From the NCBI GenBank assembly GCA_965216945.1, contig CBDCGU010000003.1, forward strand, positions 992,001-1,056,000: 64,000 nt of DNA. Reading direction: 5' to 3'. Origin of the DNA: DATHZQ01 sp965216945 (GTDB taxonomy: Bacteria > Actinomycetota > Acidimicrobiia > Spongiisociales > UBA5794). Shown here piece by piece: positions 44,263-53,411 of this stretch. Numbering within the stretch: the first letter of the stretch is position 1; every line of letters begins with the position of its first letter. The position numbers and the translations under genes are program-made. The notes beneath the pieces were generated by a model, which saw only the letters and a program-made list of their open reading frames with translations, did not search any database and was not told the DNA's origin.

Positions 44263-44343
44263 GTGACCACCTTCCTGGTGCTCGTCGGGCTGAACCTGGC
44301 CGCCTGGGTGGCGCTTGGCGCCGTCGTGCTCCGACAGAGGTGA
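44263..44343 (+). CDS. 26-residue single-helix membrane peptide
   Basis: GTG start, then T-T-F-L-V-L-V-G-L-N-L-A-A-W-V-A-L-G-A-V-V-L-R-Q-R, stop: one hydrophobic helix of about 20 residues with a basic C terminus, which would place that end in the cytoplasm. A purine-rich GGGGAGGG site lies 7 nt before the GTG. It sits between osmC and metY. The rest of 44184-44524 holds no other gene that I can support. Confidence 0.4.
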   Translation: MTTFLVLVGLNLAAWVALGAVVLRQR

Positions 44344-44524
44344 CGATGCGCTTCGCCGCCTCGCAACGTCCCCCCGGGGTCGGCGAGGCGGCGAGCACAT
44401 CGCAAGCCAACGACGGCGCAGGCGAACCGGCCGTGGCTCTACAAGCGTGTACGGCGCCAAACCGCCGATCGGTTGCACGATGCGGCCAGGAACCCCGTAG
44501 CCTCGACCCCACGGAGGCCAACCC

Positions 44525-45802
44525 TTGAGCGACACACACGACTTTGGATTCACCACCCGCTCCATCCACGCCGGGCAGCGCCCCGATCCGGAGACGGGAG
44601 CGCGAGCAATGCCGATCTATGCCACCACGTCGTTCGTCTTCGAAGACGCCCAGCAAGCGGCCGATCTGTTCGCCCTCCAGACCTACGGCAACATCTACAC
44701 ACGCATCGGCAACCCGACGACGGCGGCGTTCGAGGAGCGGATGGCATCGCTCGAAGGCGGGCTGGGGGCGGTTGCCACTGCCTCGGGCCAAGCAGCGCAG
44801 CTCATCTCGGTGCTGACCGTCGCCCAGCGAGGTGACGAAGTCGTTGCGTCGACTTCGTTGTACGGGGGCACGTTCACCCAGTTCGATGTGACGCTGCGGC
44901 GGATGGGGATCGACGTCACCTTCGTCGATTTCTCCGACCCCGACGCGGTCGGGAAGGCGATCACCGAACGGACGAAGCTCCTCTACGGAGAGACGATCGG
45001 CAACCCCCGCGCCGACATCCTGGATATCGGCCGCTATTCGGCGATCGCCCACGACGCCGGCATCCCGCTCGTCGTCGACAACACGTTTGCAACGCCGTAC
45101 CTGTGCCGGCCGATCGAACACGGCGCCGACGTCGTGGTGCACAGCGCCACGAAGTTCATCGGCGGTCACGGTGTCGCCATCGCCGGCGTCATCGTCGAGG
45201 CCGGTACATTCCCCTACGACAACGGCAACTTCCCACTCCTCGTCGATCCGTCACCGGCCTATCACGATCTGCAGTTCTGGGAGAACTTCAGGGAGTACGC
45301 CTACCTGACGCGGGCGCGGGTCGAGCTGTTGCGCGACGTCGGAGCGGCCCTGTCGCCCTTCAACTCGTTTCTCCTGCTGATCGGGCTGGAGACCCTTCCG
45401 CTGCGCATGCAGCGACACGCCGACAACGCCAAGGAGGTGGCCCGCTTCCTGCGTGACCACCCGGACGTGGCGTGGGTCAACTTCCCGATCTTCGACGACA
45501 ACGAGTGGACCGCGCTGGCCGGGCGCTACGTGCCCGAGGGCCCTGGTGCCGTGTTCACCTTCGGGCTGAAGGGCGGCTACGACGCGGGCGTGCGCTTCAT
45601 CGAAGGCGTGGAACTGGCGTCCCACCTGGCCAACGTCGGCGATGCCAAGACACTGGTCATCCACCCCGCGTCGACGACCCATCAGCAGGTCCCGGTGGAG
45701 GAGCGCATCGCCGGCGGCGTCACCGATGACATGATTCGCATCTCCGTCGGGTTGGAAGATGTCGAAGACATCCTGTGGGATCTTGGGAACGCACTGCAAT
45801 GA
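44525..45802 (+). CDS. metY: O-acetylhomoserine sulfhydrylase (MetY)
   Basis: A 425-residue Cys/Met metabolism PLP enzyme. PLP lysine is K210 in H-S-A-T-K-F-I-G-G-H-G; N-terminal T-R-S-I-H-A-G-Q and Y-T-R-I-G-N-P-T are family signatures; length and S-A-T-K-F context fit MetY rather than MetB. It makes homocysteine from O-acetylhomoserine and sulfide. TTG start with GGAGG upstream. It lies in the SAM-riboswitch transcription unit. Confidence 0.93.
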   Translation: MSDTHDFGFTTRSIHAGQRPDPETGARAMPIYATTSFVFEDAQQAADLFALQTYGNIYTRIGNPTTAAFEERMASLEGGLGAVATASGQAAQLISVLTVAQRGDEVVASTSLYGGTFTQFDVTLRRMGIDVTFVDFSDPDAVGKAITERTKLLYGETIGNPRADILDIGRYSAIAHDAGIPLVVDNTFATPYLCRPIEHGADVVVHSATKFIGGHGVAIAGVIVEAGTFPYDNGNFPLLVDPSPAYHDLQFWENFREYAYLTRARVELLRDVGAALSPFNSFLLLIGLETLPLRMQRHADNAKEVARFLRDHPDVAWVNFPIFDDNEWTALAGRYVPEGPGAVFTFGLKGGYDAGVRFIEGVELASHLANVGDAKTLVIHPASTTHQQVPVEERIAGGVTDDMIRISVGLEDVEDILWDLGNALQ

Positions 45803-45836
45803 GAGCCAGACCTCGGCCACGAAAGGCAACCAACCG

Positions 45837-46322
45837 GTGACAACCACGACACTCCCGGACGCAACCGCAAGGGAGCGGCTCCAGATCATCCAGCGGGCGA
45901 GAACGGTCGCCCTCGTTGGCGTCTCGGCCAATCCGATCCGCTCGTCCAACTTCGTGGCCACCTACCTGGTGCGGACGCCGCTCACGACGTATCCGGTCAA
46001 TCCCGCCTACGACGAGGTGCTCGGGCTGAAGTGCTACGCGAGTCTGCACGACCTCCCCCAGCCACCCGACATCGTCGACATCTTCCGACGGGAGGAGGCC
46101 ATCCCGGCGGTGGTCGAGGAAGCCATCGACGTCGGCGCCAAGGTCGTCTGGTTCCAACTCGGCCTGCGCCACGATGCGGCCGCTCGCCGCGCCCTCGACG
46201 CCGGCCTGCAAGTGGTACAGGACCGCTGTCTCAAGATCGAGCATGCGCGGTTCTCGGGCAAGCTGCATCTCGGCGGGTTCGACACCGGCGTCATCTCATC
46301 GAAACGGCGCCTCCCCCTGTGA
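45837..46322 (+). CDS. CoA-binding domain protein (YccU-like)
   Basis: A 161-residue Rossmann protein: V-A-L-V-G-V-S-A-N-P-I-R-S-S-N-F, then Y-P-V-N-P-A-Y-D-E-V-L-G, then V-V-W-F-Q-L-G-L-R and D-R-C-L-K-I-E-H, the complete CoA-binding signature. Such proteins frequently follow metY in actinobacteria. The GTG start overlaps nothing but is 34 bp from the metY stop. Role unknown; possibly in CoA-thiol or persulfide handling. Confidence 0.88.
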   Translation: MTTTTLPDATARERLQIIQRARTVALVGVSANPIRSSNFVATYLVRTPLTTYPVNPAYDEVLGLKCYASLHDLPQPPDIVDIFRREEAIPAVVEEAIDVGAKVVWFQLGLRHDAAARRALDAGLQVVQDRCLKIEHARFSGKLHLGGFDTGVISSKRRLPL

Positions 46323-46855
46323 CCACCCTCGTCGAAGCTCTCGGCTACACGCCCACGGAACCCAACGTGGCCCAACGAGGCGTCCAGGCTCTCGCCTCCA
46401 CCCCGCAGGCGGCGTGGATCCTCTCCAGGCTGCTCGCCCCGACCGACCGCTGGCTGCTCAGAATCTCCGGGGGTCGGACGACCGCGGCAGGCCTCATGAC
46501 GGGGATCCCGGTGATCACGCTCACCACCACCGGCGCCCGCAGCGGCCTGCCGCGGAGCTCCCCGCTCGTCGGCGTTCCCATCGAAGGCTCGCTGGCCGTC
46601 GTCGGTACCAACTACGGCCAGAAGGCGAACCCCGCCTGGGTGTTCAACCTCGCCGCCCATCCGAAGGCGACGGTCACCTACCGGACGACGACCGTGCCGG
46701 TGCGGGCGCGACCGGCTGACGACGCGGAGTACGAAGAGGTGTTCGAACGCGCTGCGGGCATCTACCCGGGCTACGACGACTATCGCACCCGTGTCACCGA
46801 CCGACCGATTCGCGTGTTCATCCTCGACCACGTACCTGACACCGCCACGCAGTAG
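46319..46855 (+). CDS. Ddn-like deazaflavin (F420)-dependent nitroreductase-family protein
   Basis: A 178-residue split-barrel protein: I-T-L-T-T-T-G-A-R-S-G-L-P-R-S-S-P-L-V-G-V, then V-V-G-T-N-Y-G-Q-K-A-N-P-A-W-V-F-N-L, the Ddn signature. Actinomycete Ddn proteins bind F420 and reduce quinones or nitro compounds. The GTG overlaps the CoA-binding gene stop by 4 bp, making it the last gene of the sulfur unit. Confidence 0.88.
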   Translation: MTTLVEALGYTPTEPNVAQRGVQALASTPQAAWILSRLLAPTDRWLLRISGGRTTAAGLMTGIPVITLTTTGARSGLPRSSPLVGVPIEGSLAVVGTNYGQKANPAWVFNLAAHPKATVTYRTTTVPVRARPADDAEYEEVFERAAGIYPGYDDYRTRVTDRPIRVFILDHVPDTATQ

Positions 46856-46896
46856 GAGCGTGCCGGAAAGGGTCGGCCGGTGCGGCGACCGGTGAC

Positions 46897-46928
46897 ATGA
46901 CAATGTCTCGCATGATATGACGTTGTCT
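46897..46928. promoter_or_regulatory. Two near-identical 12-mers 20 bp apart
   Basis: ATGACAATGTCT at 46897-46908 and ATGACGTTGTCT at 46917-46928 lie between two gene ends and a helix-turn apart. They could be an operator or promoter elements, but both neighbouring genes end here, so a function is doubtful. Confidence 0.2.
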
Positions 46929-46969
46929 GCCGGACCAGCTCTGGAGCTCGCCAGCACCCTGCTGGACCG

Positions 46970-47797
46970 CTAGGCGGGTGGCGGGGCGCCGCGGGCGAGC
47001 AGGGCATCGACCTCGTCGCCCGGCGCCGCGGCGGCGAACCCGGAGAAGTCGCCGTGTTCGATCATGGCCGCAGACAGGTCACGGATCGCAGCGTGCGTGA
47101 CTCTGGCGACCTGGGAGCCCACAGAGACGCGACGGACGCCGATCTCGGCGAACTCTGCCAGGGAGAGGGCGGCGAACGGACCGGCGGCGAGTGCGTTGAC
47201 CGGGCCTTCGACAGCCGCGACGACGCGTCGCAACCCGGCCACGTCCGGGGGCAGCGGAACGTAGAGCAGGTCGGCTCCGGCGATTTCGAAGGCTTGGATC
47301 CGCCGGATCGCCTCATCGAGGTCGTAGAAGCCATTCATCACGCCGTCGGCGCGGGCACAGAGCACGAACGGGTCGGGCATCGAGCTCGCTGCATCCACTG
47401 CGGCGGCGATGCGTGCCACTGCCAACTCGAAGTCGTATGCGGACGGCTGCTGCCCCATCCGGGTGTCCTCGATCGAACAGCCCGACAGCCCGGCCTCGCG
47501 CGCCAATCGGACCGTGTCGGCCACGCCGTCGGGACGATCGGCAAAACCGTTCTCGAGGTCGCCGCTCACGGGCAACGGCGTCGAGGCCACGATTTGCTGA
47601 GCATGTGCCAAGGCCTCGTCCCGGGTCACGTGACCCATGTCGGGCCGGCCGAGGGTGAATGCGAACCCGGCGCTGGTGGTGGCGAGTGCTGCAGCGCCCG
47701 CCGCAGCCATGATGCGAGCCGAGCCGATGTCCCACGGGTTCGGGATGACGAAGCAGCCCCGTTGGTGCAGTTCCCAGAACTCATCGTGTCGAGACAT
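46970..47797 (-). CDS. Isocitrate lyase / PEP mutase superfamily protein
   Basis: A 275-residue TIM barrel: N-P-W-D-I-G-S-A-R-I-M, then S-G-D-L-E-N-G-F, G-C-S-I-E-D-T, and I-A-A-V-D-A-A as in carboxyvinyl-carboxyphosphonate phosphorylmutase/oxaloacetate-decarboxylase-like members. The D-x-x-x-G-F magnesium site is present. Substrate is not predictable. Divergent from gnd with 92 bp between. Confidence 0.85.
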   Translation of the reverse strand: MSRHDEFWELHQRGCFVIPNPWDIGSARIMAAAGAAALATTSAGFAFTLGRPDMGHVTRDEALAHAQQIVASTPLPVSGDLENGFADRPDGVADTVRLAREAGLSGCSIEDTRMGQQPSAYDFELAVARIAAAVDAASSMPDPFVLCARADGVMNGFYDLDEAIRRIQAFEIAGADLLYVPLPPDVAGLRRVVAAVEGPVNALAAGPFAALSLAEFAEIGVRRVSVGSQVARVTHAAIRDLSAAMIEHGDFSGFAAAAPGDEVDALLARGAPPPA

Positions 47798-47889
47798 GGA
47801 CAGGAGCCTATCGATCGGGTTGGCGGCGCAGGTTTCGGCTGCAGCATCCGGTAGCGTGGCCGTACCGCTTCGACCCCCCGGGAGATCGT

Positions 47890-48798
47890 ATGCAACTCGG
47901 AATGATCGGGCTCGGGCGCATGGGCGCCAACATGAGCGAACGGCTCATCGGGGCCGGCCACGAGGTTGTCGGGTACGACCTCAACCCCGATGCGGTCGCC
48001 GCCCTCGCCGAGGTGGGCGGTGCCGGCGCCACATCCATCGAGGAGATGGTGGCGCAACTCGATGAACCGCGGGCGGTGTGGATCATGGTCCCGCACGGGG
48101 CTCCCGTCGACGCCACGATCGCTGCTCTCACCCCCGTGCTGGCACCCGGTGACGTGATCGTCGACGGCGGCAACTCGCTGTACAAGGACACGATCCGGCG
48201 AGCCAAGCACTGTGCCGAATCCGGGCATCACTTCATCGACGTCGGCACCAGCGGAGGGATCTGGGGCATCACCGAGGGATACTCGATGATGGTCGGTGGC
48301 GATGCGGTCGCCGTAGGTCGGATCCGCCCCATTCTCGAGGCGCTCGCCCCCTCGCCGACCACCGGTTGGGGCCACGTCGGGCCGTCGGGCTCGGGTCACT
48401 TCACCAAGATGATTCACAACGGGATCGAATACGGCCTCATGCAGGCGTACGCCGAAGGGTTTGCGATCCTGGAGAAGAAGGAGGAGTTCGCACTCGATCT
48501 CGCTCAGATCGGCGAGATCTGGCAGCACGGCAGCGTCGTCCGCTCCTGGTTGCTCGATCTCACCGTCGACGCACTGAGCGAGAACCCGGCGATGGAGGGT
48601 ATTGCACCCTACGTGCCGGACTCCGGGGAGGGCCGCTGGACCGTCTTCGAAGCTATCGATCTCAATGTCTCGACACCGATCATCGGGCTGTCACTCCTGC
48701 GCCGCATCGGGTCGCGCGATGAGGTGGAGTACTCAGACCGGCTGCTCTCGGCGATGCGCCACCAATTCGGCGGCCACGCCGTGAAACAGGAGGAGTAG
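47890..48798 (+). CDS. gnd: 6-phosphogluconate dehydrogenase, decarboxylating (GndA type)
   Basis: A 302-residue enzyme of the short, NAD-leaning Gnd class: M-Q-L-G-M-I-G-L-G-R-M-G-A-N-M, then G-T-S-G-G-I-W-G and K-M-I-H-N-G-I-E-Y-G, the substrate and catalytic motifs. It oxidises 6-phosphogluconate to ribulose 5-phosphate and CO2. It is 4 bp from zwf, so oxidative pentose phosphate genes form an operon. Confidence 0.94.
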   Translation: MQLGMIGLGRMGANMSERLIGAGHEVVGYDLNPDAVAALAEVGGAGATSIEEMVAQLDEPRAVWIMVPHGAPVDATIAALTPVLAPGDVIVDGGNSLYKDTIRRAKHCAESGHHFIDVGTSGGIWGITEGYSMMVGGDAVAVGRIRPILEALAPSPTTGWGHVGPSGSGHFTKMIHNGIEYGLMQAYAEGFAILEKKEEFALDLAQIGEIWQHGSVVRSWLLDLTVDALSENPAMEGIAPYVPDSGEGRWTVFEAIDLNVSTPIIGLSLLRRIGSRDEVEYSDRLLSAMRHQFGGHAVKQEE

Positions 48799-48802
48799 TG
48801 CG

Positions 48803-50254
<1,452 letters not shown>

Positions 50255-50266
50255 CCCTCCAGGCGC

Positions 50267-50295
50267 TCAGGTTCGAGGCGTCTCGCCGAGCCTGA
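50267..50295 (+). terminator. Candidate terminator after zwf
   Basis: TCAGGTTCG (50267-50275) and CGAGCCTGA (50287-50295) form a 9-bp stem with one G-U pair and an 11-nt loop, 13 bp after the zwf stop. Confidence 0.5.
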
Positions 50296-50322
50296 CGGGG
50301 AGGATCACTTTCTCCGCACCCA

Positions 50323-50805
50323 CTAGAAGATCGCGTATGCGATGCTGGCGAGGATCGCGTAGACGAGCCAGCCGACGAGAACCGTGCCGATCGCCTTCCC
50401 CGTCGAGAAGTCCTGGCCCTCGCGGATGGCGACGACCGCCGCAATGAGCGCCCAGATGACGGCGATGAAGCCGAGGAACGGGATGATTCCCAGGGCCAGA
50501 GGCGCCTGCGCATAGCCGAGCACCCGCAGCATCTGACCCAGGTCGGATTCCCCGTCGAAGAACGTCCTGCCGACGACGTCGGTGATGAACGACCACGCCA
50601 CCCACCCGAGCAATGCACCACCGATGCCCCAGAAGATCGGACCGAAGAATCCGTCCGTGAGGGGCGACAGCGCCGTTCCGAGCCCGCCAAGGGCACCCAC
50701 GATGGCGACGAGCAAACCGGCCTGCATCGTGTAGGACTCGTCGTTCTCGACGGTGTTGTAGAAATCCGTGTCGAGCCGCGCGGCGCGAATGGCGTTCTGG
50801 AGCAT
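50323..50805 (-). CDS. Yip1-like integral membrane protein
   Basis: A 160-residue protein with a soluble N terminus of about 25 residues (acidic, D-T-D-F-Y-N-T-V-E-N-D) and four or five hydrophobic segments rich in G/A/I. The spacing and the G-W-x-A-W pattern resemble YIP1-family proteins; function unknown. The ATG at 50805 has GGAGG immediately upstream. It is convergent with zwf. Confidence 0.72.
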   Translation of the reverse strand: MLQNAIRAARLDTDFYNTVENDESYTMQAGLLVAIVGALGGLGTALSPLTDGFFGPIFWGIGGALLGWVAWSFITDVVGRTFFDGESDLGQMLRVLGYAQAPLALGIIPFLGFIAVIWALIAAVVAIREGQDFSTGKAIGTVLVGWLVYAILASIAYAIF

Positions 50806-50944
50806 GGTGCCTCCGGGATCGGTGTCGGTTGCGAGGCGGAGAGTACAAGAGCGACCCTGCCGTTCGCTGGCAGCGGCTGCAATCCAGGCGCCTGCGAGAC
50901 CGCCGCGTCTCGGGAGCCGGGCCCGGCAGCGCCTCACGCACCGG

Positions 50945-51325
50945 TCAGGGGTCCGGCAGGAACGGGATGACGTCGCTGAAGCCGGGCTGGTCCACACACG
51001 ACGGCCCATCCCGACCCGTCGACAACCTCGTCTGGACGAACAGTCCGACAGTCTCCAACCAGGACGGCTCGGCGAGTCGCTCGCAATGCACCGCACAATC
51101 AGCCACCGCCGCGACGTATTCGGGCCCGAACTCGCCGCCGGGGGTGGACGCGCCCTGCAACTCGGCGCGCTCTACACACGCAGCGAGGTCATCGTTGGCT
51201 CGGTATGCCGAACCGGCCGGGCCCATCCACAGCAGCACCGACACCACCACGAACAGCGCAGCCAACCCACCAAGCCGTGTCGCCGACCGGCGGCTCACGC
51301 TCACTCTGCGATGATGCCACACCAT
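50945..51325 (-). CDS. Membrane-anchored cysteine-containing protein, unknown
   Basis: A 126-residue protein with a basic N terminus, one hydrophobic segment (L-G-G-L-A-A-L-F-V-V-V-S-V-L-L-W-M) and a short extracytoplasmic domain with four cysteines (D-L-A-A-C-V; A-D-C-A-V-H-C; S-C-V-D), which could form two disulfides. A GTG at 51304 would start closer to the helix and is an alternative. No family recognised. Confidence 0.55.
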   Translation of the reverse strand: MVWHHRRVSVSRRSATRLGGLAALFVVVSVLLWMGPAGSAYRANDDLAACVERAELQGASTPGGEFGPEYVAAVADCAVHCERLAEPSWLETVGLFVQTRLSTGRDGPSCVDQPGFSDVIPFLPDP

Positions 51326-51401
51326 CGCACGGGATCACGTGCACGCCGCGGCGTGCGGAGCGGTATGACCGGTGGCTGCAACGCCAATAGCATGGCCGCC
51401 G

Positions 51402-51727
51402 ATGTCGACACAGGTGATCATCCGGGCCGGCCGTGCCGGTGACATCGAGCGATGTCGCAAGATCGACCTCGCCACTCAACAGCAGTTCGTCGATGCTGGT
51501 CACCCCGAACCGCTGATCGAGGCGATCGAAACGGCTGGTTTCGGCGAGTTCGAGGGAACGAGATAGGGCCCGGCGAAGCCGCGCTGTTCATGTACGGGCC
51601 TGACGGCGATGCGCTCTACGAGACCATCCGCCCGGTGCTCGATCGGATCGACCTACCCTCTGGATCGTACGTCGTAGTGCGGTACGGACCGCCCGGCTCC
51701 GAGGAGACAAGGATCACGTTGCGGTAG
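51402..51727 (+). pseudogene. Chimeric GNAT-like N-terminus joined to a small unknown domain, frameshifted
   Basis: From ATG 51402 the frame reads MSTQVIIRAGRAGDIERCRK and resembles the first 40 residues of a GNAT acetyltransferase, then changes to G-F-G-E-F-E-G and stops at 51566. Continuing one frame over gives N-E-I-G-P-G-E-A-A-L-F-M-Y-G-P-D-G-D-A-L-Y, then L-P-S-G-S-Y-V-V-V-R-Y-G to 51727. One missing base at the GGGA run restores one frame. It therefore looks like a broken fusion gene. Confidence 0.55.
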
Positions 51728-51731
51728 GCCC

Positions 51732-51785
51732 GGTGCCGATCTGGCACACGAACGCACATCTTGCCGAGTGCACGGGATCGGCACC
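51732..51785. repeat. Repeat copy 1 of the toxin-antitoxin spacer element
   Basis: Bounded by a perfect 10-bp inverted repeat, GGTGCCGATC (51732-51741) and GATCGGCACC (51776-51785). The interior carries GAACGCACATCTTGCCGAGT, shared in diverged form with copies at 52517, 53186, 53412 and 61322. It lies between the broken fusion gene and vapC. Confidence 0.65.
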
Positions 51786-51817
51786 CTCGAGGAGCGCTTT
51801 CCGTTCGGGTTGGATCC

Positions 51818-52225
51818 TCAGTGGTCTCGGTGGGGGACGGCGACCAGCGTGAGTTCCTCGATCCCGGTGAAGTCTTTGGGGTTGCAGGTGTGAAGGGGGA
51901 GATCGTTGGAGATGGCGATGGCGGCGATCATGGCGTCGTAGGCGCGTGCCGCGGGTTTGCGTCCTGCTCTTCGCAGACCTGCGGCTACCCGACCGAAGCT
52001 GCGGGCCGCGGCAGCGTCGAACGGCAACGGATCGAAGTCGGCTTCGGCTTGCTGGAGATGCGCTTGCCGGGCGGAGCGTTCCTCGTCGGTCGACGCCACC
52101 AGTGGACCCACCGAGAGTTCGGCCAGGGTGATTGCGGTGATCAGCGGCTCGGCGGGGAGCGGATCGGTGTCCTGCAGCCGACCGAGCAGGATCAGCGTGC
52201 TGGTGTCGAGAATCCCGCGAGGCAT
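51818..52225 (-). CDS. vapC: VapC-type PIN-domain toxin
   Basis: A 135-residue PIN domain. Acidic metal ligands D7 (G-I-L-D-T-S-T), E36 (L-A-E-L-S), D97 (A-Y-D-A-M-I) and D118 (N-P-K-D-F) are all present, so it should be an active ribonuclease. The start is 3 bp after the vapB stop, as in other VapBC operons. It is the only apparently intact toxin in the 51.7-53.5 kb cluster. Confidence 0.92.
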   Translation of the reverse strand: MPRGILDTSTLILLGRLQDTDPLPAEPLITAITLAELSVGPLVASTDEERSARQAHLQQAEADFDPLPFDAAAARSFGRVAAGLRRAGRKPAARAYDAMIAAIAISNDLPLHTCNPKDFTGIEELTLVAVPHRDH

Positions 52226-52228
52226 CGA

Positions 52229-52465
52229 TCACAAGGCCGGGTCGACGACCTGGTCGAGGTCGTGGCGCAACTGGTCGGGGTCGACGGGCGGAAGCTTTCG
52301 GCGGCGCGCGATGATCACGTCGAGTGGCATCGGCTCCCGGCTGAGTGGGTGGAGCTCGGCGACGGGCTTCCCGGAGCGGGTGATCGTGAGCCGCTCGCCC
52401 TTCGCAGCACGATCGACCACGTCGCCACCGTGGTTGCGCAGTTCCCGAATTGAGACTTCGGACAT
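52229..52465 (-). CDS. vapB: VapB-type (Phd/YefM-like) antitoxin
   Basis: A 78-residue antitoxin: S-E-V-S-I-R-E-L-R-N-H-G-G-D-V-V-D-R-A-A-K-G-E, then T-I-T-R-S-G-K-P-V-A-E-L, the Phd/YefM N-terminal DNA-binding fold, followed by a flexible acidic tail that would wrap VapC. First gene of the pair. A perfect 16-bp palindrome lies 9 bp upstream of its start. Confidence 0.92.
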   Translation of the reverse strand: MSEVSIRELRNHGGDVVDRAAKGERLTITRSGKPVAELHPLSREPMPLDVIIARRRKLPPVDPDQLRHDLDQVVDPAL

Positions 52466-52474
52466 GCCCGCAGC

Positions 52475-52490
52475 GTATCACGCGTGATAC
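52475..52490. promoter_or_regulatory. Perfect 16-bp palindrome, putative VapB operator
   Basis: GTATCACGCGTGATAC, fully self-complementary, 9 bp upstream of the vapB ATG on the minus strand. Position and symmetry suit autoregulation by the VapBC complex. Confidence 0.75.
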
Positions 52491-52516
52491 AACAGTGGAA
52501 GAGGGCCGGCCAACCA

Positions 52517-52576
52517 CGCCGATCAACGAATCGGGGGCGAGAACGAACATTCCGGCGAGTGCTCGGAAACGGCACC
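52517..52576. repeat. Repeat copy 3 of the toxin-antitoxin spacer element
   Basis: CGCCGATCAACGAATCGG, then GAGAACGAACATTCCGGCGA, GTGC and ending GGCACC: the same order of blocks as copies 1, 2, 4 and 5. Between vapBC and the decayed MazEF-like pair. Confidence 0.55.
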
Positions 52577-52639
52577 TCGGCGTGTGCTCCCCGCTCACGC
52601 CCATTGCTCAGTGTCACAGATCCGTAATACGTCGAGCGC

Positions 52640-52879
52640 ATGGCTCGAGCCTCTCCGTTCGACTCGACGACGCAGCGCACCGGGCGCCGAGCGAACTCGA
52701 GGCAACCGGCATGTCCCGGTCCGAAGCGACCCACACCGCCCTCGTGGAGGCAGCCTCCCACCTCCACGACAAAACAGACGCTCGCCGCCGAGGTCGCCGC
52801 ACTCGAAGCCGACGAGGACGACCGGGCAGAGATGTTGGCGGTCGCCGAGCTCATGGAGAGCCTTCGTGCGCCGGGGTGA
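52640..52879 (+). pseudogene. Decayed MazE-like (ribbon-helix-helix) antitoxin
   Basis: One frame gives a ribbon-helix-helix-like start (S-L-S-V-R-L-D-D-A; T-G-M-S-R-S-E-A-T; A-L-V-E-A-A-S-H-L), but the continuation is in the next frame: A-A-E-V-A-A-L-E-A-D-E-D-D-R-A-E-M-L-A-V-A-E-L-M-E-S-L-R. One extra base near the AAAACAG run explains the switch. No start codon fits the first part cleanly. It overlaps the toxin start by 14 bp. Confidence 0.55.
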
Positions 52880-53182
52880 CATCTTTGCGCTGCGACTCCC
52901 CACAGCCGTCGGCCACGAACAACGCGGGCGCCGCTTCGGCGTCATCGTGCAATTCGACGTCCTCCTCCCACGATCGGTCGTGCTTGTGGCACCCACATCC
53001 ACCTCGGCCAAACCAGCGTCCTTCGACCCGAGATCGACATCGACGGCACCACCACTCGCATCCTCGTCGAGCAGGTCGGTGCCGTGGACCCACAGCGACT
53101 CGGCGACCTCGCCGGGCATCTCACCCCGCAACAACAGTGGGCAGTCGACGCAGCCCTCCTCGCCGTCCTCGGACCCAACTGA
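52866..53182 (+). pseudogene. Frameshifted MazF/PemK-like toxin
   Basis: From GTG 52866: V-R-R-G-D-I-F-A-L-R-L-P, then R-G-R-R-F-G-V-I-V-Q-F-D and V-V-L-V-A-P-T-S-T-S-A, as in MazF. The frame then breaks near 53025 and the other frame continues R-P-E-I-D-I-D-G-T-T-T-R-I-L-V-E-Q-V-G-A-V-D to a stop at 53180-53182. One missing C after TTC restores the full family sequence of about 105 residues. The toxin is therefore probably inactive unless the break is a sequencing error. Confidence 0.7.
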
Positions 53183-53185
53183 GCA

Positions 53186-53246
53186 GCGCCGATCCACAGA
53201 TCGGAGCTCGCAACGCTCACATCGGGCAGTGCGCGAGAACGGCATG
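53186..53246. repeat. Repeat copy 4 of the toxin-antitoxin spacer element
   Basis: Starts 3 bp after the MazF-like stop. GCCGATC-CACA-GATCGG forms a 6-bp hairpin, and CTCGC/GCGAG a second; the block order C-A-A-C-G-C-T-C-A-C-A-T ... A-G-T-G-C ... G-G-C-A-T-G matches the other copies. Between the MazF-like and RelE-like remnants. Confidence 0.55.
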
Positions 53247-53264
53247 ACATCCGCGAGCGGGTGG

Positions 53265-53399
53265 TCAGCGGGGTCGGTAGACGTCTGCCCGGTGGTCGAT
53301 GTAGATGACGCGAACGGTACGGCTGCCTTGATCGATCTCGTCGACGATGCCGTAGGCCCCGACCCTTGCGGAGTGAAGTGCGACCAGCAGGACCCTCTC
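53265..53399 (-). pseudogene. RelE/ParE-like toxin C-terminal remnant
   Basis: The reverse frame ending at TGA 53265 reads L-H-S-A-R-V-G-A-Y-G-I-V-D-E-I-D-Q-G-S-R-T-V-R-V-I-Y-I-D-H-R-A-D-V-Y-R-P-R, the C-terminal half of a RelE toxin, including the strand V-R-V-I and H-R-x-D-V-Y-R. No N-terminal half or antitoxin is present before repeat copy 2. Confidence 0.6.
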
Positions 53400-53411
53400 T
53401 CAGCTTCACGA

